DNA of 64,000 bases from Tubulanus polymorphus (taxonomy: Eukaryota > Nemertea > Palaeonemertea > Tubulaniformes > Tubulanidae). Every line of letters starts with the position of its first letter. Position 1 is the stretch's first letter. Location of the stretch: the NCBI RefSeq assembly GCF_964204645.1, contig NC_134029.1:18186450-18250449 (forward strand), in the 5' to 3' direction. Shown piece by piece: positions 49,290 through 61,600 of this stretch. Position numbers and translations under genes: made by a program. The notes under the pieces were generated by a model. It saw nothing but the letters and a program-made list of their open reading frames with translations. It searched no databases and was not told the DNA's origin.

Positions 49290-49760
49290 TAAATGTCATA
49301 GACTCATGCTCGCAATTAGAGATAAAACAACTGTTATCACAATTGGCCCTTTGATACGGTTTTTACGATATGGCTGTGGCTCGTTAAAAAACGACGTAGT
49401 GCCTCCGAACACAATGACGTTTCGAAATTCTTTGCATCGCGAATAGCGCGTTTCCTTCCGGCGGAAACTCGTGTTAAAACATCGCTGAATACTCGTTCGT
49501 CTTTCTGCGACAACCAACGCCGGTCGCGGCTCGTGGCTCAATTCAATTTCGATCATTAACGCTCTTTATATAATGCGCTGCGACTGAACCAGGGCTCGCG
49601 CTATTGCGAATCATGTGACCACCTCCACATCACCGACAACGATGACATCGCTTCGCCAGTTGGTAATTAATAACATTAATTGTCTCCCGATACGATGATT
49701 CTTCCCGAGGCTACACCCACTGCTCACCTGCCACAGGCTAACTCTTCCGATGATGCGCGT
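49290..49760 (-). promoter_or_regulatory. CpG-richer island with a consensus minus-strand splice donor
   Basis: GC and CpG content rise clearly above the surroundings (for example GCGAATAGCGCG, TTCCGGCGGAAAC). On the minus strand GGCAG|GTGAGC places a good donor after base 49728. It could be a first exon/promoter of ZNF608/609 or an unrelated conserved element. An 86-codon minus frame at 49556-49296 has no recognisable domain. Confidence 0.25.
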
Positions 49761-52700
49761 TCGATTCACGATCAACTATAGCAGTTAGATATCGAGGAAA
49801 TTCCCTTTGTACAGGCGCATAATGAGAACCCATTCCTTCCTTTGAATGAAGACCCATCAATAATCATACACATATGGCAGCTATGTTCGAAGATACCATG
49901 GCAAACGTATAATGCTTACTGATAAATCTCCCGTAGACAACCTTTATACTTGCAACTGACTTGTCGTATAATATATGTTTAGTGTCTCCACACTTAAAAA
50001 CGTAACTGAAGTAATATGTATAGAAAATAAAACATGGATTGAATATCCCCCATAGACCCCCCATAGGCTTGAAGAATTTTTGCTTTGATTTAAGATGAAA
50101 TTTTTGGCTGATTTAATCATGCCTACCGCACAAAATATAATAATTATATTAAAACTGCATACCGGGTATAAAAGTATAATAAGTCTGATCCAATGAACAG
50201 CACACCTTTAGGCAGCGTTGAGATTGATTTTCAACACATAGGGTATTTCACAGTTACGTGAAACAAAGAGTAAAGCTGCACGTAGTAAATGTCTATTTAA
50301 GTGTGTTCGATGATATGATGATACGTGGCATTGTAAACGAAATGTAATATTTTAACGAAAATTGTCAGCTACTTCAAAGGAGATACAATGTTTTTTATTG
50401 ACCGAGATTGATTTTACATACTGTTGACTCACTGTTATCGCAGTTGCGTTGCACTCTATCATGACAAGGTTCAAGTTCCCAGTTAATTTATGATAGATAA
50501 AAGTGTCGAAGGCTTTTTCGTCGATTCTAGTTTACTCTGAAGGTTTGTGCGTGTGTGTCAATATAATGAACAAGTCATCTTAAATCTTCACTATAGGTTT
50601 AGACAAATCCTTAATACCCTAGTTAAGATTCATAAGTGGTGTGTATTAACAGTGCCTAACAAAATGACTGCATGAGGTTCAAATAAGTGTGGAATATTTC
50701 CTAAACTGTTAACTCAATAACTCAATACTGCTAATTGGCGGATAAGTCAACCCTTTTCTTACCACGCAGTTACCTTAGACCATCTATGTAAATAGTAAGA
50801 ATAGTGGTATTTTTGCTTTCTGATTATTTTTATTTTTCTACTTGTAACATTGTTACGGATAATACAGGGTAAATCATCATACAGGGTAAAGCGCTTAACC
50901 TCTCTTCAAACAGGGTTACCATAAATCATGACCCTCCATCCACTACCCCTTCACCCCAAAGGGCAGTGGACAGATGAGCTGATGAATCGATAAGAAGATT
51001 GAATACTAAAAGGTATGATTGGATACGAACAATAACAATCCGCTGGAAATCTACATCAATTACGAAAAACAAATGCGAAAAAGAAAACTCAAAGAAACCT
51101 CTGCGCGCAAGACCGGCAGTGTCGGGCGGATCATTACAAAAAACATGGTTTATCAGGATTATTGCAACTGGAGACGTTAAAAATATTCTGGTGAATTATC
51201 AGAAGCGTGTTCTCTGCACAATGCATATTAATCTCCCGAGAGAATTAATGATTGCGGCAGCTCAACTCGGCCAATAAAGACGGGCATGTCACTGCGAGAT
51301 TACTCTCACGGACAATGCATGCCATTATACCGACACAAAATACAGATTCAAGCATGAATTCATGTCTCCAAATTGCCGGGTGTCGAATTCTTTAAACGCT
51401 GACCTCTTCTCTCTTTTCTCTCCTTCTCTCACTGCTACTACTGCGATGAGCAGCTTTCATCATCGTGACAATAGGACAAGTCTCGTGAGCATCATACTTT
51501 GTCACGAACGAATGCGACAGCGGCCGCCGCGGCGGCCATCTTAACAGAGGTCAAACGGAATTCACGAATAATTTGATGTGGCTGAACGAATAACAATGAT
51601 TTTCTATAAGGTTGATTATACCTTCAATAATCATTTGGGATTAACTGACCTAAACACGAGGCAAAGAACGCCGCGACTAAATACAATTTGGTCAGAAAAA
51701 TTCCAAACGTCGATGGAGGAAAAATCCGGATATGACGATCAATCGTCATTAAAAAAAGTCTTGACCCTCAATGCTAGTGTTTGCTTTTCATTCCATGGAG
51801 ATGGGTTAACCGATTAAATTGTGATAAGATTCCACTCTGCAGATCAGGGTTTTTCTTGACAATATCTGTAGATGGTAGATGGTAGGGGATCGTGCCCCAG
51901 AAAATTCTTAAAACAAGTGTATTGATTTTTTGATTGGGGTGACCAAATGCTGATTTTTGACAGGTTCTAATATTGCTGCAGTGAATTTGTTTCAATTTCG
52001 TCAAAAACATAGTTTAGAAAGAAAAAAAAATCATTCAGTAAATTATTGCCGCGGCTTTCGATGCCGCAATCGCTACAGTGTAAAATTAAAGACATTATTG
52101 AGAGCATTGTGAGGGCCATACTTTAAAGGGGTACCAGAAAAGTGCAATGAGGAAAGGGATATATGAATGTATACGTATATCACATATTGGGAATACTGGA
52201 TTTTGGGGTTAATTCACGACATCAATTAATAACTAGGCAATCAATTTAGTCAGGAACAAAAGAGCATAGAAAAGAGTTGTGCAATTACAGACACATATGG
52301 ACAAATTGTATAAAACCAGATAATGACAATGGAAAACATTCTGGAACACAATAGCTGAATCTTATTTATGATTTCATATACGCTTTTTAAATATGAGGAT
52401 ATCTACTATTTCACAACAAAAACTTATATAGGCAATACAGCTTGGTCGCTGAGATAAGCAAAGTATTCTAGCACTTCCAATAGCTACGTATTGAAACGCA
52501 TTCGCTTGCCGGTTGAAGCAGACTGAATCTATCGACAATTTCAGACAATTTCTGTCAATATTTGCCGAAGATAATTCCGATAGAATCTAATGAATACGTA
52601 ATATAGCACTTTAATGCTTCTATTCGGCCGATCATCGTCGCGCGCTGCGATGTTCAGGCGACCATTACACCTGAGTTAGCGCTCGCTCGTAATCGAATTA

Positions 52701-53384
52701 TTTTCATCATAAATGGCAAAGTGTTGTTATTAACGTAATTAGTCGGTTGTTAAGTGAGTCAGATGCTTCTTCCCAGCATCCGGCGATACGTCGTCGTACA
52801 AGAGGATATCGAGACATCATAAAGAAATCGATGAGACATTTTTTCGCAGTTTATTCAATTCCAACCGATAGTTCTGCTTAATGGCAATTCATCCATCAAC
52901 TCGGGGAATAAGATATCAATATCCACTTGCTTAAAATTGGTTCAACTCAACCAACGGTGAATAACTGACACATTGACAATTATAACTGTATCATTTTCCA
53001 TGGTATTTTTTTCGAAGGTTAACCCAACTTGTCTTGTTCATTCGTGACTGGTCTCAAAACTAAGCCTCTATGCAACCTGCCTCAGGGGTTCAGAAACTGG
53101 AATGAATCATCGCTCATTTTTTCATGCAATATCTGGCAGGACCGGTTTTCACATAGGTAACAACACAAAGGAAAATTTGTCTGGCATTGTCACAATGATA
53201 GTTAAGGTGATACGCACAACTGGGTCAGCTCTTCAGACAAGTTTTTTTATAGGTGAGCACAGCTCAGGTAAAATCAACCATTGGTTTTTTGGATAAACTG
53301 GCATCCATTTCCACAGAACCACTTGGCATTTTAGTTAAGTTTCACTGGAATTATGACTATCAACATTACTTCAATTTGTCCCGT
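49761..53384. other. Non-coding stretch with one GC-rich palindrome
   Basis: Mostly AT-rich with no gene seen. At 51522-51537 is a perfect 16-bp palindrome GGCCGCCGCGGCGGCC whose right end forms a YY1-like site on the minus strand (AAGATGGCCGCC, 51542-51531). A CpG-richer patch lies at about 52620-52800. Confidence 0.5.
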
Positions 53385-53527
53385 GGGTCCAGGGCCCAGT
53401 CACAATCATGGTGTAGATTCACGACCTGTCTAAGAACATCTTTGTTCTATAATCTAATAAGACAAAACAAGTCTTTGGGTCCAAAAACCACTTTGGACTT
53501 AAGTCACAACTGTGCAACTGGATCCAG
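53385..53527. mobile_element. MITE-like element, AACTGGATCCAG family, copy 1
   Basis: Left end TGGGTCCAGGGCCCAGTCAC; right end GTCACAACTGTGCAACTGGA then TCCAG. The interior has GTCTAAGAAC and CCACTTTGGACTTAAGTC. It pairs with the copy at 53632-53771. Confidence 0.6.
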
Positions 53528-53631
53528 ATGCCCAGTCTTAACGCAAAATTGGTCTTAAATATAAGACTAGAAACCAGTGACACATCATAGAACCAAGAAC
53601 TAATCTAGATCATAGAACCAAGAACCAGTCC

Positions 53632-53771
53632 TGGGGCCAGTTGCAGTCATGGCTTAGACTTAAGACCAGTCTAAGACCAACTTAGTTTTATAGCTAATCT
53701 AACAACTTAAGACCAGTCTTAAGATTTAAGACCACTTTTGGACTTACGTCACAACTGTGCGACTGGTCCCA
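53632..53771. mobile_element. MITE-like element, same family, copy 2
   Basis: Left end TGGGGCCAGTTGCAGTCATG and inverted right end TGGGACCAGTCGCACAGTTG are imperfect TIRs. The interior is built of AAGACCAGTCTTAAG-type palindromic repeats and has GACCACTTTTGGACTTACG. Between the two copies are short direct repeats (ATCATAGAACCAAGAAC twice). Confidence 0.7.
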
Positions 53772-53956
53772 GAATCTTAAGCTAGGGGCACACAAGCATA
53801 TTTCGGGTGAAAAAATACATTTGTATGCCCCTTCCTTTAACCCCGTCTGTGCAACTGGCTCTCCTGGTCTATAAAAGCGCATTAACCCGTGATGTAGTTT
53901 CTATCTAGTTTCCCTCTACTTTTTTACCACATGTTATAGTAAGTAGCTACGAATGA

Positions 53957-53988
53957 AGATCATCTATATAAAAGATCATCTATATAAA
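53957..53988. repeat. Perfect 16-bp tandem duplication
   Basis: AGATCATCTATATAAA twice in a row. It contains a TATATAAA string but no associated gene. Confidence 0.9.
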
Positions 53989-54399
53989 AACATCGGTTAT
54001 TCAGATAATTTGTACGAACCGCTAACGATACAGGTGTATATCAACAATGCGGCTATATAGCGAGTAACTAGTTCGACACCTGCTTCTCCCAGGTTCAGCT
54101 GCAGGATAGGTGTAAAATGACTCACTAGTACCGAAGCGAGCGTGTATTTCATATCTAACGAGTAGAAATTAGAGAAATCAATGTTTACGCCGAGAGTGGA
54201 GAAGAAGACACGGAAGGGACAAAAAAACTGAATATAACGCAATATCAAAATTCATTACGAAACAACTGCGCAAGACAACATCGTCGTGAGAGATAAACTC
54301 TGTCATGATGATAATAGAGTATTCGATACGATACAATTGAAGACTGATGGCAACATAATATACTTCATTATTACTTCGCTAACGCAGTCTTAATACGTC

Positions 54400-54900
54400 G
54401 CGTTCTTCAAAGGTTTCGAGAGGCTTTTGATACAACGCCGCCGCGGGTCTGATTTCCCAGCGCGTCTCGCCGTTCAAAGCGTGCATTGTACACCGGCGCG
54501 CTGCTGCATTCGCCCCACAAAAAAAATGGGGAAAAAAAGGAGATGATTGCCGACCAACAGGAAGGAAATAACTTACCTGAAAATCCGGATCAGATGAAAT
54601 AAAAAACCTCGACGAGATAGCGAACAGGTTTCGCAATAAAATCATGTTAATTATTTCGATGGGAAAAGGCCAGAACGAGTCTTTGAAGTTCGTAGCGAAA
54701 TAGAATTTCTTTTTCCACGCAGGCAAAGAGACGAAGCATCATCGCAGTCATCATCACACACCGGGGTATGCACCGCGTATCGAATGAGGAAATCTCCTTT
54801 GCAGTAATTAGCAAAATTTACCACTGCGTTGGTGCTGTTGTGAAAGCTGTAACGCCTGCAGCAGTTCATCAGATGAATGGAGAAAGAGAGCGAATGGATT
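54400..54900 (-). promoter_or_regulatory. CpG-richer island with consensus minus-strand splice donor
   Basis: CGCCGCCGCGGG and CACCGGCGCGCTGC mark a local GC rise at about 54430-54510. On the minus strand TTTTCAG|GTAAGT gives a near-perfect donor after base 54577. The sequence before it has no in-frame Met in the phase needed to join the exon at 10418 (an in-frame TGA is close), so it could only be a non-coding 5' exon of ZNF608/609, or nothing. Confidence 0.25.
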
Positions 54901-57900
54901 AGTTACTGAATGTCTAATACAATCTCGGCACAAGCTCGATGCTGAATACGAGCTTTTAGCTCGAATACATAATGCAAAGCTATAGATCTTAAAAGCAAAA
55001 AGTGTTGAAACCTATAATTTGAAAGTCATTCCCGAGGCAACGTTAGAACAGACTACGCCGATTTCAGTCCATTCTAAGACTTAAATCTGAATTTAGAAAT
55101 GGGCAGAAATGTATGGGAAGATTGTACGTACGTATGTTCATATGTACCTATGTATGTATGAAATAATATATACACGATAAAATTGAAATTCAAAAGGAAA
55201 CAATGTCATATGTTGATTGTAGCATTAGTTCATTTCATCAGTTTTAATGCAGACCTGTCTCCACAGGTCCCGGGAAGCTCTGCAAAATGGCACGCGCTCT
55301 TGGTAAGGTCTCGCTAATTGCTATTTGTTTTATAATAATGTAAGATTAACTCTATCTATGGTTAGCAATTTACATTATATTCATTACTATAAAGAGCTCA
55401 TAAAAAGTAAAGTTTTTTTTCATTTCATCAGAAATATATATATTTCTGTAATAACGCTCATATTGTCTTTGAGACAAAAATTCAAGAGGTTGCCAAATAA
55501 AGCAAAAGTTAAGTAGGTTCATAATTCGTCTCACTACCAACTGCTCTTTTGTTTTTAAAGCGCCGCAATCTATCAGATTTTCCCAGGTTTATTGAACTGG
55601 TGAGCTATCAAATGATATCCAAAAATGATTTCATGCTATAAACGAACCTATCAAATCCAAAAAGGTTCACATTTCCATCCTGAATTTTCTACACTGTCAT
55701 TGAAGTGGGTATTTTTTTAATGAAATGTGCACTTAGGTTTTAAATAAAGAACTCGATGGTCATACTATAGAGATCAGAAAATAATGTAATGGGTTAAACA
55801 TACATCTGTTTATGAGGATGTACAAAAATGTGTTAAAATAAAAAGATAAGAAAAAAAACATGAAAAGATGATCTGTTGAAATCGTTGAATCCACATCTGA
55901 TCAAATATTTTTCTTTCGTTCACCATCTTGCAATTGAGAAACGTTTTTAACGTATCAAGACACATCCCAAATATCCCAGGAGCAATTGTGCATTCTGTGA
56001 CCGATGAAGTGTTTACCATTCGAGAGCTTTTGCAGGAGCGTAGTACGTAGGGGTTCTTTAAAAAGGGTCCTGTTGAACCTCCTTTCAAGGCTCAATTTAT
56101 ACATTTGTTGAGAGTATCATCTCATGATACGAGATCCTCTATCGTCAGTATCCAGCGTCCAAAGTTTGAATTGATTCAACTAAACGAGTTCTTATAGTGA
56201 AATCAGAAATTCATTGTATCCTATTAGGATCGTTTCAATTCAATCTTTGGTACCCCCACAAAAAATCTAGTACCCTCGGGATACCAGCAAAATCAAGCCC
56301 TGCCTTTCCAAAAAGTACACAAAATACTTTTTTTAAGTAAGGCATATCATTCTATGGTGGTACTCGCAAGTATTTCAAAATATTTTCCTAATTTACATTT
56401 TGCTCCTTGCCGGGCTTGTTATATGGGCTACCATTGTCCAGCCCTTGCAGTTTGATATACGCCATGCATCCCCTAAAATCAATGTATCAGAACCCCCAAC
56501 CAGCGTCCTGCACAGGCCCGTCACATGCTGTATAACTGACATTGATATCTGCTGTCCATAGAAAAAAGTTATATCGGAATTCTAACATGGGTCAAGATCA
56601 GCAATATAAAAAGTTTTAGTGAAGTGGTATATATTTCTTCAACTTTCTTCAACACTGCAGTAAAACTATCCATCAGTCGTACTATCTAAAGAAAGATCAC
56701 TTTGCGATGAAGTTGTATCAATATTATTGCTAAACTTCCATGCGTAAATAAAGAAACCCTTTCTCGCCGAGTCCCGACTCGTTAAAACACTCAAAAAAAT
56801 GCACCTTTAAAAACACTGAAAATCGTTCACCGTTGAGTTTGATAAGTAAATGAATAACGTCTACAATGATTAGAGTTGAAGATGTTGTCTGCCACATGTT
56901 TGTTTTCTGGAGAAACCGGATTTTTATCAAACAAGCCAATTCACCTGCGCTTCACATGTTAAAACACAGCAGCCTTCTTTATATCTACATCTCCTCGTAG
57001 GCAATCGGCAATCTCACAGAGTTTATCTTTGCTGAGAATGAAAAGAATACCAGGCGAGAGAAAGGAGAGAGTGAGAGAGATGGAGAGTACTCGCCTACTA
57101 ACAATAACAACATGAAACATTTCTGCAAATCCTTCTAAATTGTAGTAATCAACATCCAAGTTGCTACATAAATAAAGTACATGATATTGCTGATGTAATC
57201 TACAGCGGATTTAACAACTCGATACTCAAGCTTTCATCGTGCAAAACGGCTTCTTTTGGTCCGCGAACGAATATGCTAATCTCAAGACATACGTGAACAA
57301 ATCATGGAAAATGTAAAGAGCAATTTCAAAATGCAAATCCGAAAACAAATTAGAATCGAGTCACCGAGCGCGAGTGAGTCGGCAGTGCAGAATCATCGAT
57401 TAGCCTGGCAAACAAACAGCTTTTCAAAATTAAAGTAGTCAAACGATTTAAACAGAATAAATCTCGAAAATAAAGCGATACTTGTCCGTGCTGGTAACGA
57501 GGTCATTAATTCATCTTCGGGCAGCCATCCTTTCGAAATCTTCCCATTCGTAATAACACACGGAGAGCGGCTTGTCGTATATAAATGTGATGGCTGTGGC
57601 CGAAGAATATCGGAAAAAGGAGAGAATAAACGATATGATTTACGATATGATGATAACTGTTGACGAAAATTTCAGACCGTAAAATGACAGCCTTCGAGCA
57701 ACAGATTTCCGGCCAAACCATAATGTTTACCGAGACAATCTTGTCTTTGCTCTCGTGAATGATTGCCTTTACTGTTCTTTCTTTCTTCCCCCGAAGGCTT
57801 CTGAAGCTACCAACGACCTTTCACTCGTGGAGATGCGATCAGCAGCTATACGTTTGTTTTTTTCCAGCGCCGACGACGACGATGAGCTCTATTCGCTGAC

Positions 57901-59019
57901 GTCGCGATCGTAGTTAAGTGTCATTTTTCACGACTGCATCGCAGAATTCTTATATCGTTGATGTCATTATGCAGAGATAAAGTATTAACCTTGCGCTCAC
58001 TTTCACTCTTGTTTTCCTACTCATGCTTAGCCCCTATTTCTTCTATGTGTCTCTCTCTTCTTTGTTTCAATTGATCTTGATATTTCTATCTCTGCCTCTC
58101 CATCCCTTCTCTCCAGCAACTCCATCCACTACTGTCCCCTATTCCTCTGCTATCTGTTACCAAAGACCGCCCTCACCTCATTTCCTATTGTTGTCCAATC
58201 GCCCGTTTACATTTCATCTTTCCTTTGCTTTGTACCTTTTCATTTCCATTTCCATCTCGCCATCATGTCCCTTGTGATTTTTCCTGGGGTTGGATCCAGA
58301 GGCCAATTTTGGAGGACTTGTCACATCTCAAAATGGCACTTTGATTTCCGAAAAGGTCATACTAGGGATACTATCAAACTGAGGGAGCAGCTTTGAAGAA
58401 GTTGTCAAGTCATAAAAGGGCATTTCGATGTCCAAAAAGGCCAACTATGTGAAGCGCACTCCTGCACTGAAATGTACCAATTATCTTTGTTGACATGATG
58501 GAAAGGGCATTAAAAATAAATTTAATGGACTAGTCTTATTCTATTTCATCATTCGTGGATCCCGGTAATAGACTTGTACAAGTCCCCCAGATCCTCCCCT
58601 GTTTCCTCCATTCTATTTTCACTTCGTCGTTCTGACTTGTTTTCTAACCCACACTCCTTTATCACTCGTAATGTCAACCAAGTCACGTATGGACCCGTCT
58701 ATAAAAGAATGTAACATGCACCTTAAAGCCCTCTCAAACTCAGCTACAAATATCAATCATTTTGCTTCATCAACTGTGACACCATTCGTCCCACCTGACT
58801 CCTTAATCATCGTCTAACGCAATTCGACCCTCGGGAAATTCTCGGGTGAATTATGAATTTGTGATATGTAAAAAAGGTATTATCTTCGATGATTCCTCGT
58901 TATATATCAATACATAGATAGAAATAATATTGATTTCACGTTTTGGGGCAATTGGAATCATAGAAACTGAATCATCTTAAAGGCTAAGTACGTTAAGTTT
59001 ATCAAACTATCTTAAATGC
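54901..59019. other. Non-coding stretch with scattered CpG-richer patches
   Basis: No gene recognised. A 20-bp perfect AT palindrome CAGAAATATATATATTTCTG lies at 55429-55448. A CRE-like CTGACGTCGCGATCG sits near 57896-57910 in a CpG-richer patch. A degenerate two-copy repeat of about 100 bp (CTTGTCACATCTCAAAATGG / GTTGTCAAGTCATAAAAGGG) lies at about 58310-58450. A pyrimidine-rich tract occupies 58040-58270. Confidence 0.5.
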
Positions 59020-59600
59020 AACAGTAAGCCATCTTGGGCAGTATTATCACTTACATTCATCTATTGATACATAATATCATCTAGCATTCTCGTATGCAAT
59101 ATCAATGATCTTCATACATTCATATAGGCCAGAAAATACATTTTGGAATCCAATATGGCCAACCAATGGCATTACAACTTAAGATTCATCTTCTCATACA
59201 CAATGTCATCTAAGATTCTCATGTAAGATATCAATGCTCTTCATGAAATACATTCATTTATTGACCAAAAAAATTTTTTTAAGTCAAAGATGGTCACCAG
59301 TCAGCCATCTCGAATGGCCCTACAACCTTGATTCATATACTGATACATAATATAATCTAAGATTCTCATGTAAAATATTGATCTGCTACATAATATACAT
59401 TCCCAGATATAGGCCAAAATGTACATTTTAAAAATCAAAGATGACAACCAGTCAGCCATTTCTGTGAAATATCAATACTCTATAAAGAAATTAATTCACT
59501 GTCGTAGGCCAAAATTAACATATTTGGAATCAAAGATGGCTGCAAGTTAGCTTTCTTGGATGTCATTATGACCTATATTCATATAGAGATATAATATGAC
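59020..59600. repeat. Degenerate tandem array, unit about 140-150 bp, about four units
   Basis: Recurring landmarks in order: GATACATAATATMATCTA, GATTCTCATGTAARATAT, ATATAGGCCARAA, CATTTTRRAATC, AAAGATGGYCACCAGTCAG, CCATCTCGAATGG. The last unit has lost part of the middle. Looks like a small decayed minisatellite or satellite remnant. Confidence 0.75.
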
Positions 59601-60596
59601 ACCACACACCTAACATAAAAATTCAAGGAAATTATATCAACGAGTTTATTACTTCACTCGGATACAATACAGCCAAGACCATATAGGCCTACCTTGGACT
59701 TTGATATACTTAGTCTGAGAAAAGTTACATTTGCTTACAAATAGTCTTAACAGACCTGGACCAATGTTTCAGTTCATTCTAAAACAAAAAGTAAATAATA
59801 CACAACATAAGATTCTATGATTATCTGTCGAATTCTTTTATACTTTAGATAAACTAAAAATCATCAGCAACAGGGAGTGGTTGGCATGTAGTGAAAACAT
59901 ATTAACGAGATCGAGATCGGTTTCCGATATCATCTAGATACTCGATGAACCCCGTGCATTCAATAATGATAATACAGATCTATGACTGATAGTTGAGTTC
60001 GCTATTGACCCGTGCATCCATCAACTAGAATCGACTTTACCAGTTTGACCCGAGCGTCTACGAAGGTTTAATTGAACTACGGTTATACGAGCAGAACTAA
60101 TGTTTTACTCGGTGGCACTCGATTTCGCAATAAACGCTCCTGCGATTCGCCCCCGAGATCAATCACGCGGACGGCAATCCGCTATTATTCCATACGACCA
60201 TTATAAGTTGATGATACGTGAAAACTGCCATCGTTCACCGTCGCATGGATTACCACCGGATTTCGGGACAAAATCAAACGAAAGCAGATTAACGCAATAA
60301 ATCAGCTTTTATCAAAGCCGTACGTACGTACAACCCCTTTATACGGCGAATAAATCTTCATTCTGTCCTCGATCGGCGTGCACACGCTGACTCAACACGG
60401 CCCCACTGACGACGATGACGACGGTGAATTTTCTGAGGTATTAATTTTCCGGCGGGATTGTTTTTTATCGCTCGTAATCCACACGATGTTCAGATCGGTT
60501 TTTGATTGAACGTCGACAAAAATCAACAATGTTTTCATACGATACGCTACAAATACTGAAAGTAGTTTATTCGCGAATTTTTCCATCGTTAAAATG

Positions 60597-60629
60597 ATGC
60601 CGCGTTATCGATGACTAATAACGCGGCAT
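60597..60629. repeat. 12-bp-arm perfect hairpin in a CpG-richer patch
   Basis: ATGCCGCGTTAT, nine-base loop CGATGACTA, ATAACGCGGCAT. It lies at the edge of a CpG-richer region (about 60060-60630). No T run follows it and it is too short for a typical pre-miRNA. Confidence 0.8.
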
Positions 60630-61382
60630 GATGGACAATTCATGATCATTATTTATGAATCAATAAAGCTGTTTATAAAAATGACTCCAGGCCATTTTTC
60701 AAAACCCGCTCACCCTACCATATGTGTTAAAAGTTTGCTACAGTCAAACTTGCGTATGTCATCATCACATCACTAAGTCATCTCTGAAATTTATATTCTA
60801 GAGTCCCACTTCAGTTTCCAATTCAATTCACTACTAATCATTATTTGGTTGAGTTGTCCGCATAATGATGATTGCAACGATGACGGTTTAAGCAAGTTCG
60901 TGACAGTAGCTCACATGAAAAGCTGTCGGCCAATGCATCATATTCGGTGACAAATTCCCAGAACGGCAGCAAATGTCGGACCAGCTATCTATTGGTATTC
61001 AGGAAAGTATGTCGACTGGGTAAAGTGCCACCATAATTGACGACAAGAGATACATATATCCTAAGTGTATAGAAACCTGGAGACACCCGGTGTGACTTCA
61101 TTAGTTAATCAGCAATCCGAGAAGATAACACCGGCGCTGAATAATAGATTGCCTTGACAAACTGTTGCCTTGCAAGTTCTGCGTATATCAAATGAATCGA
61201 GGACAAACAGTGACATCGCAGAGTCAAGGTTTAATACTGTAGATGGTGTACGCGAAGAAAAATCAACTGAAATCTAAGGTGCCTCGATATGAAAGAAACA
61301 GAGGTCACAGGATTTTCACATGTGCTCATGACAAGGCTTAATGAAATACCATACCCGATATATGATATGTACACGTACATTT

Positions 61383-61600
61383 ACACAACCCCACCTGACT
61401 TATACATACATAATCACAACTATCAGACACACAATCTTACCTGACCTATACATACACAACAACAATCATACATACAATCTTACCTGACTGATACAAACAC
61501 AATCACAACAATTACACACACAATCTCACCTGACTTATACACAATCACAACAATCAGACACACAATCTCACCTAATTTTTACATACACAATCGCGCACAC
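61383..61600. repeat. Minisatellite, period 42-46 bp, about five units
   Basis: Units contain ACACAATCTYACCTGACTTA, TACATACACAATCACAACAA and TCAGAC. Each unit holds YACCTGA, which on the minus strand reads TCAGGTRAG, a 5' splice-site consensus. Confidence 0.85.

Noticed and set aside
54379-54869. Minus-strand frames of 115 and 72 codons in a CpG-richer patch
   Set aside because: The frame at the donor (phase 0) does not fit the ZNF608/609 exon, and no domains are seen. Kept only as a possible non-coding 5' exon.
58023-58277. 84-codon plus-strand Ser/Pro/Leu/Phe-rich frame
   Set aside because: Derives from a pyrimidine-rich tract; no signal of coding selection or neighbouring exons.
59020-59600. 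CRISPR-like array
   Set aside because: Units are long, degenerate and contiguous with no constant repeat/spacer alternation, and the DNA is eukaryotic.
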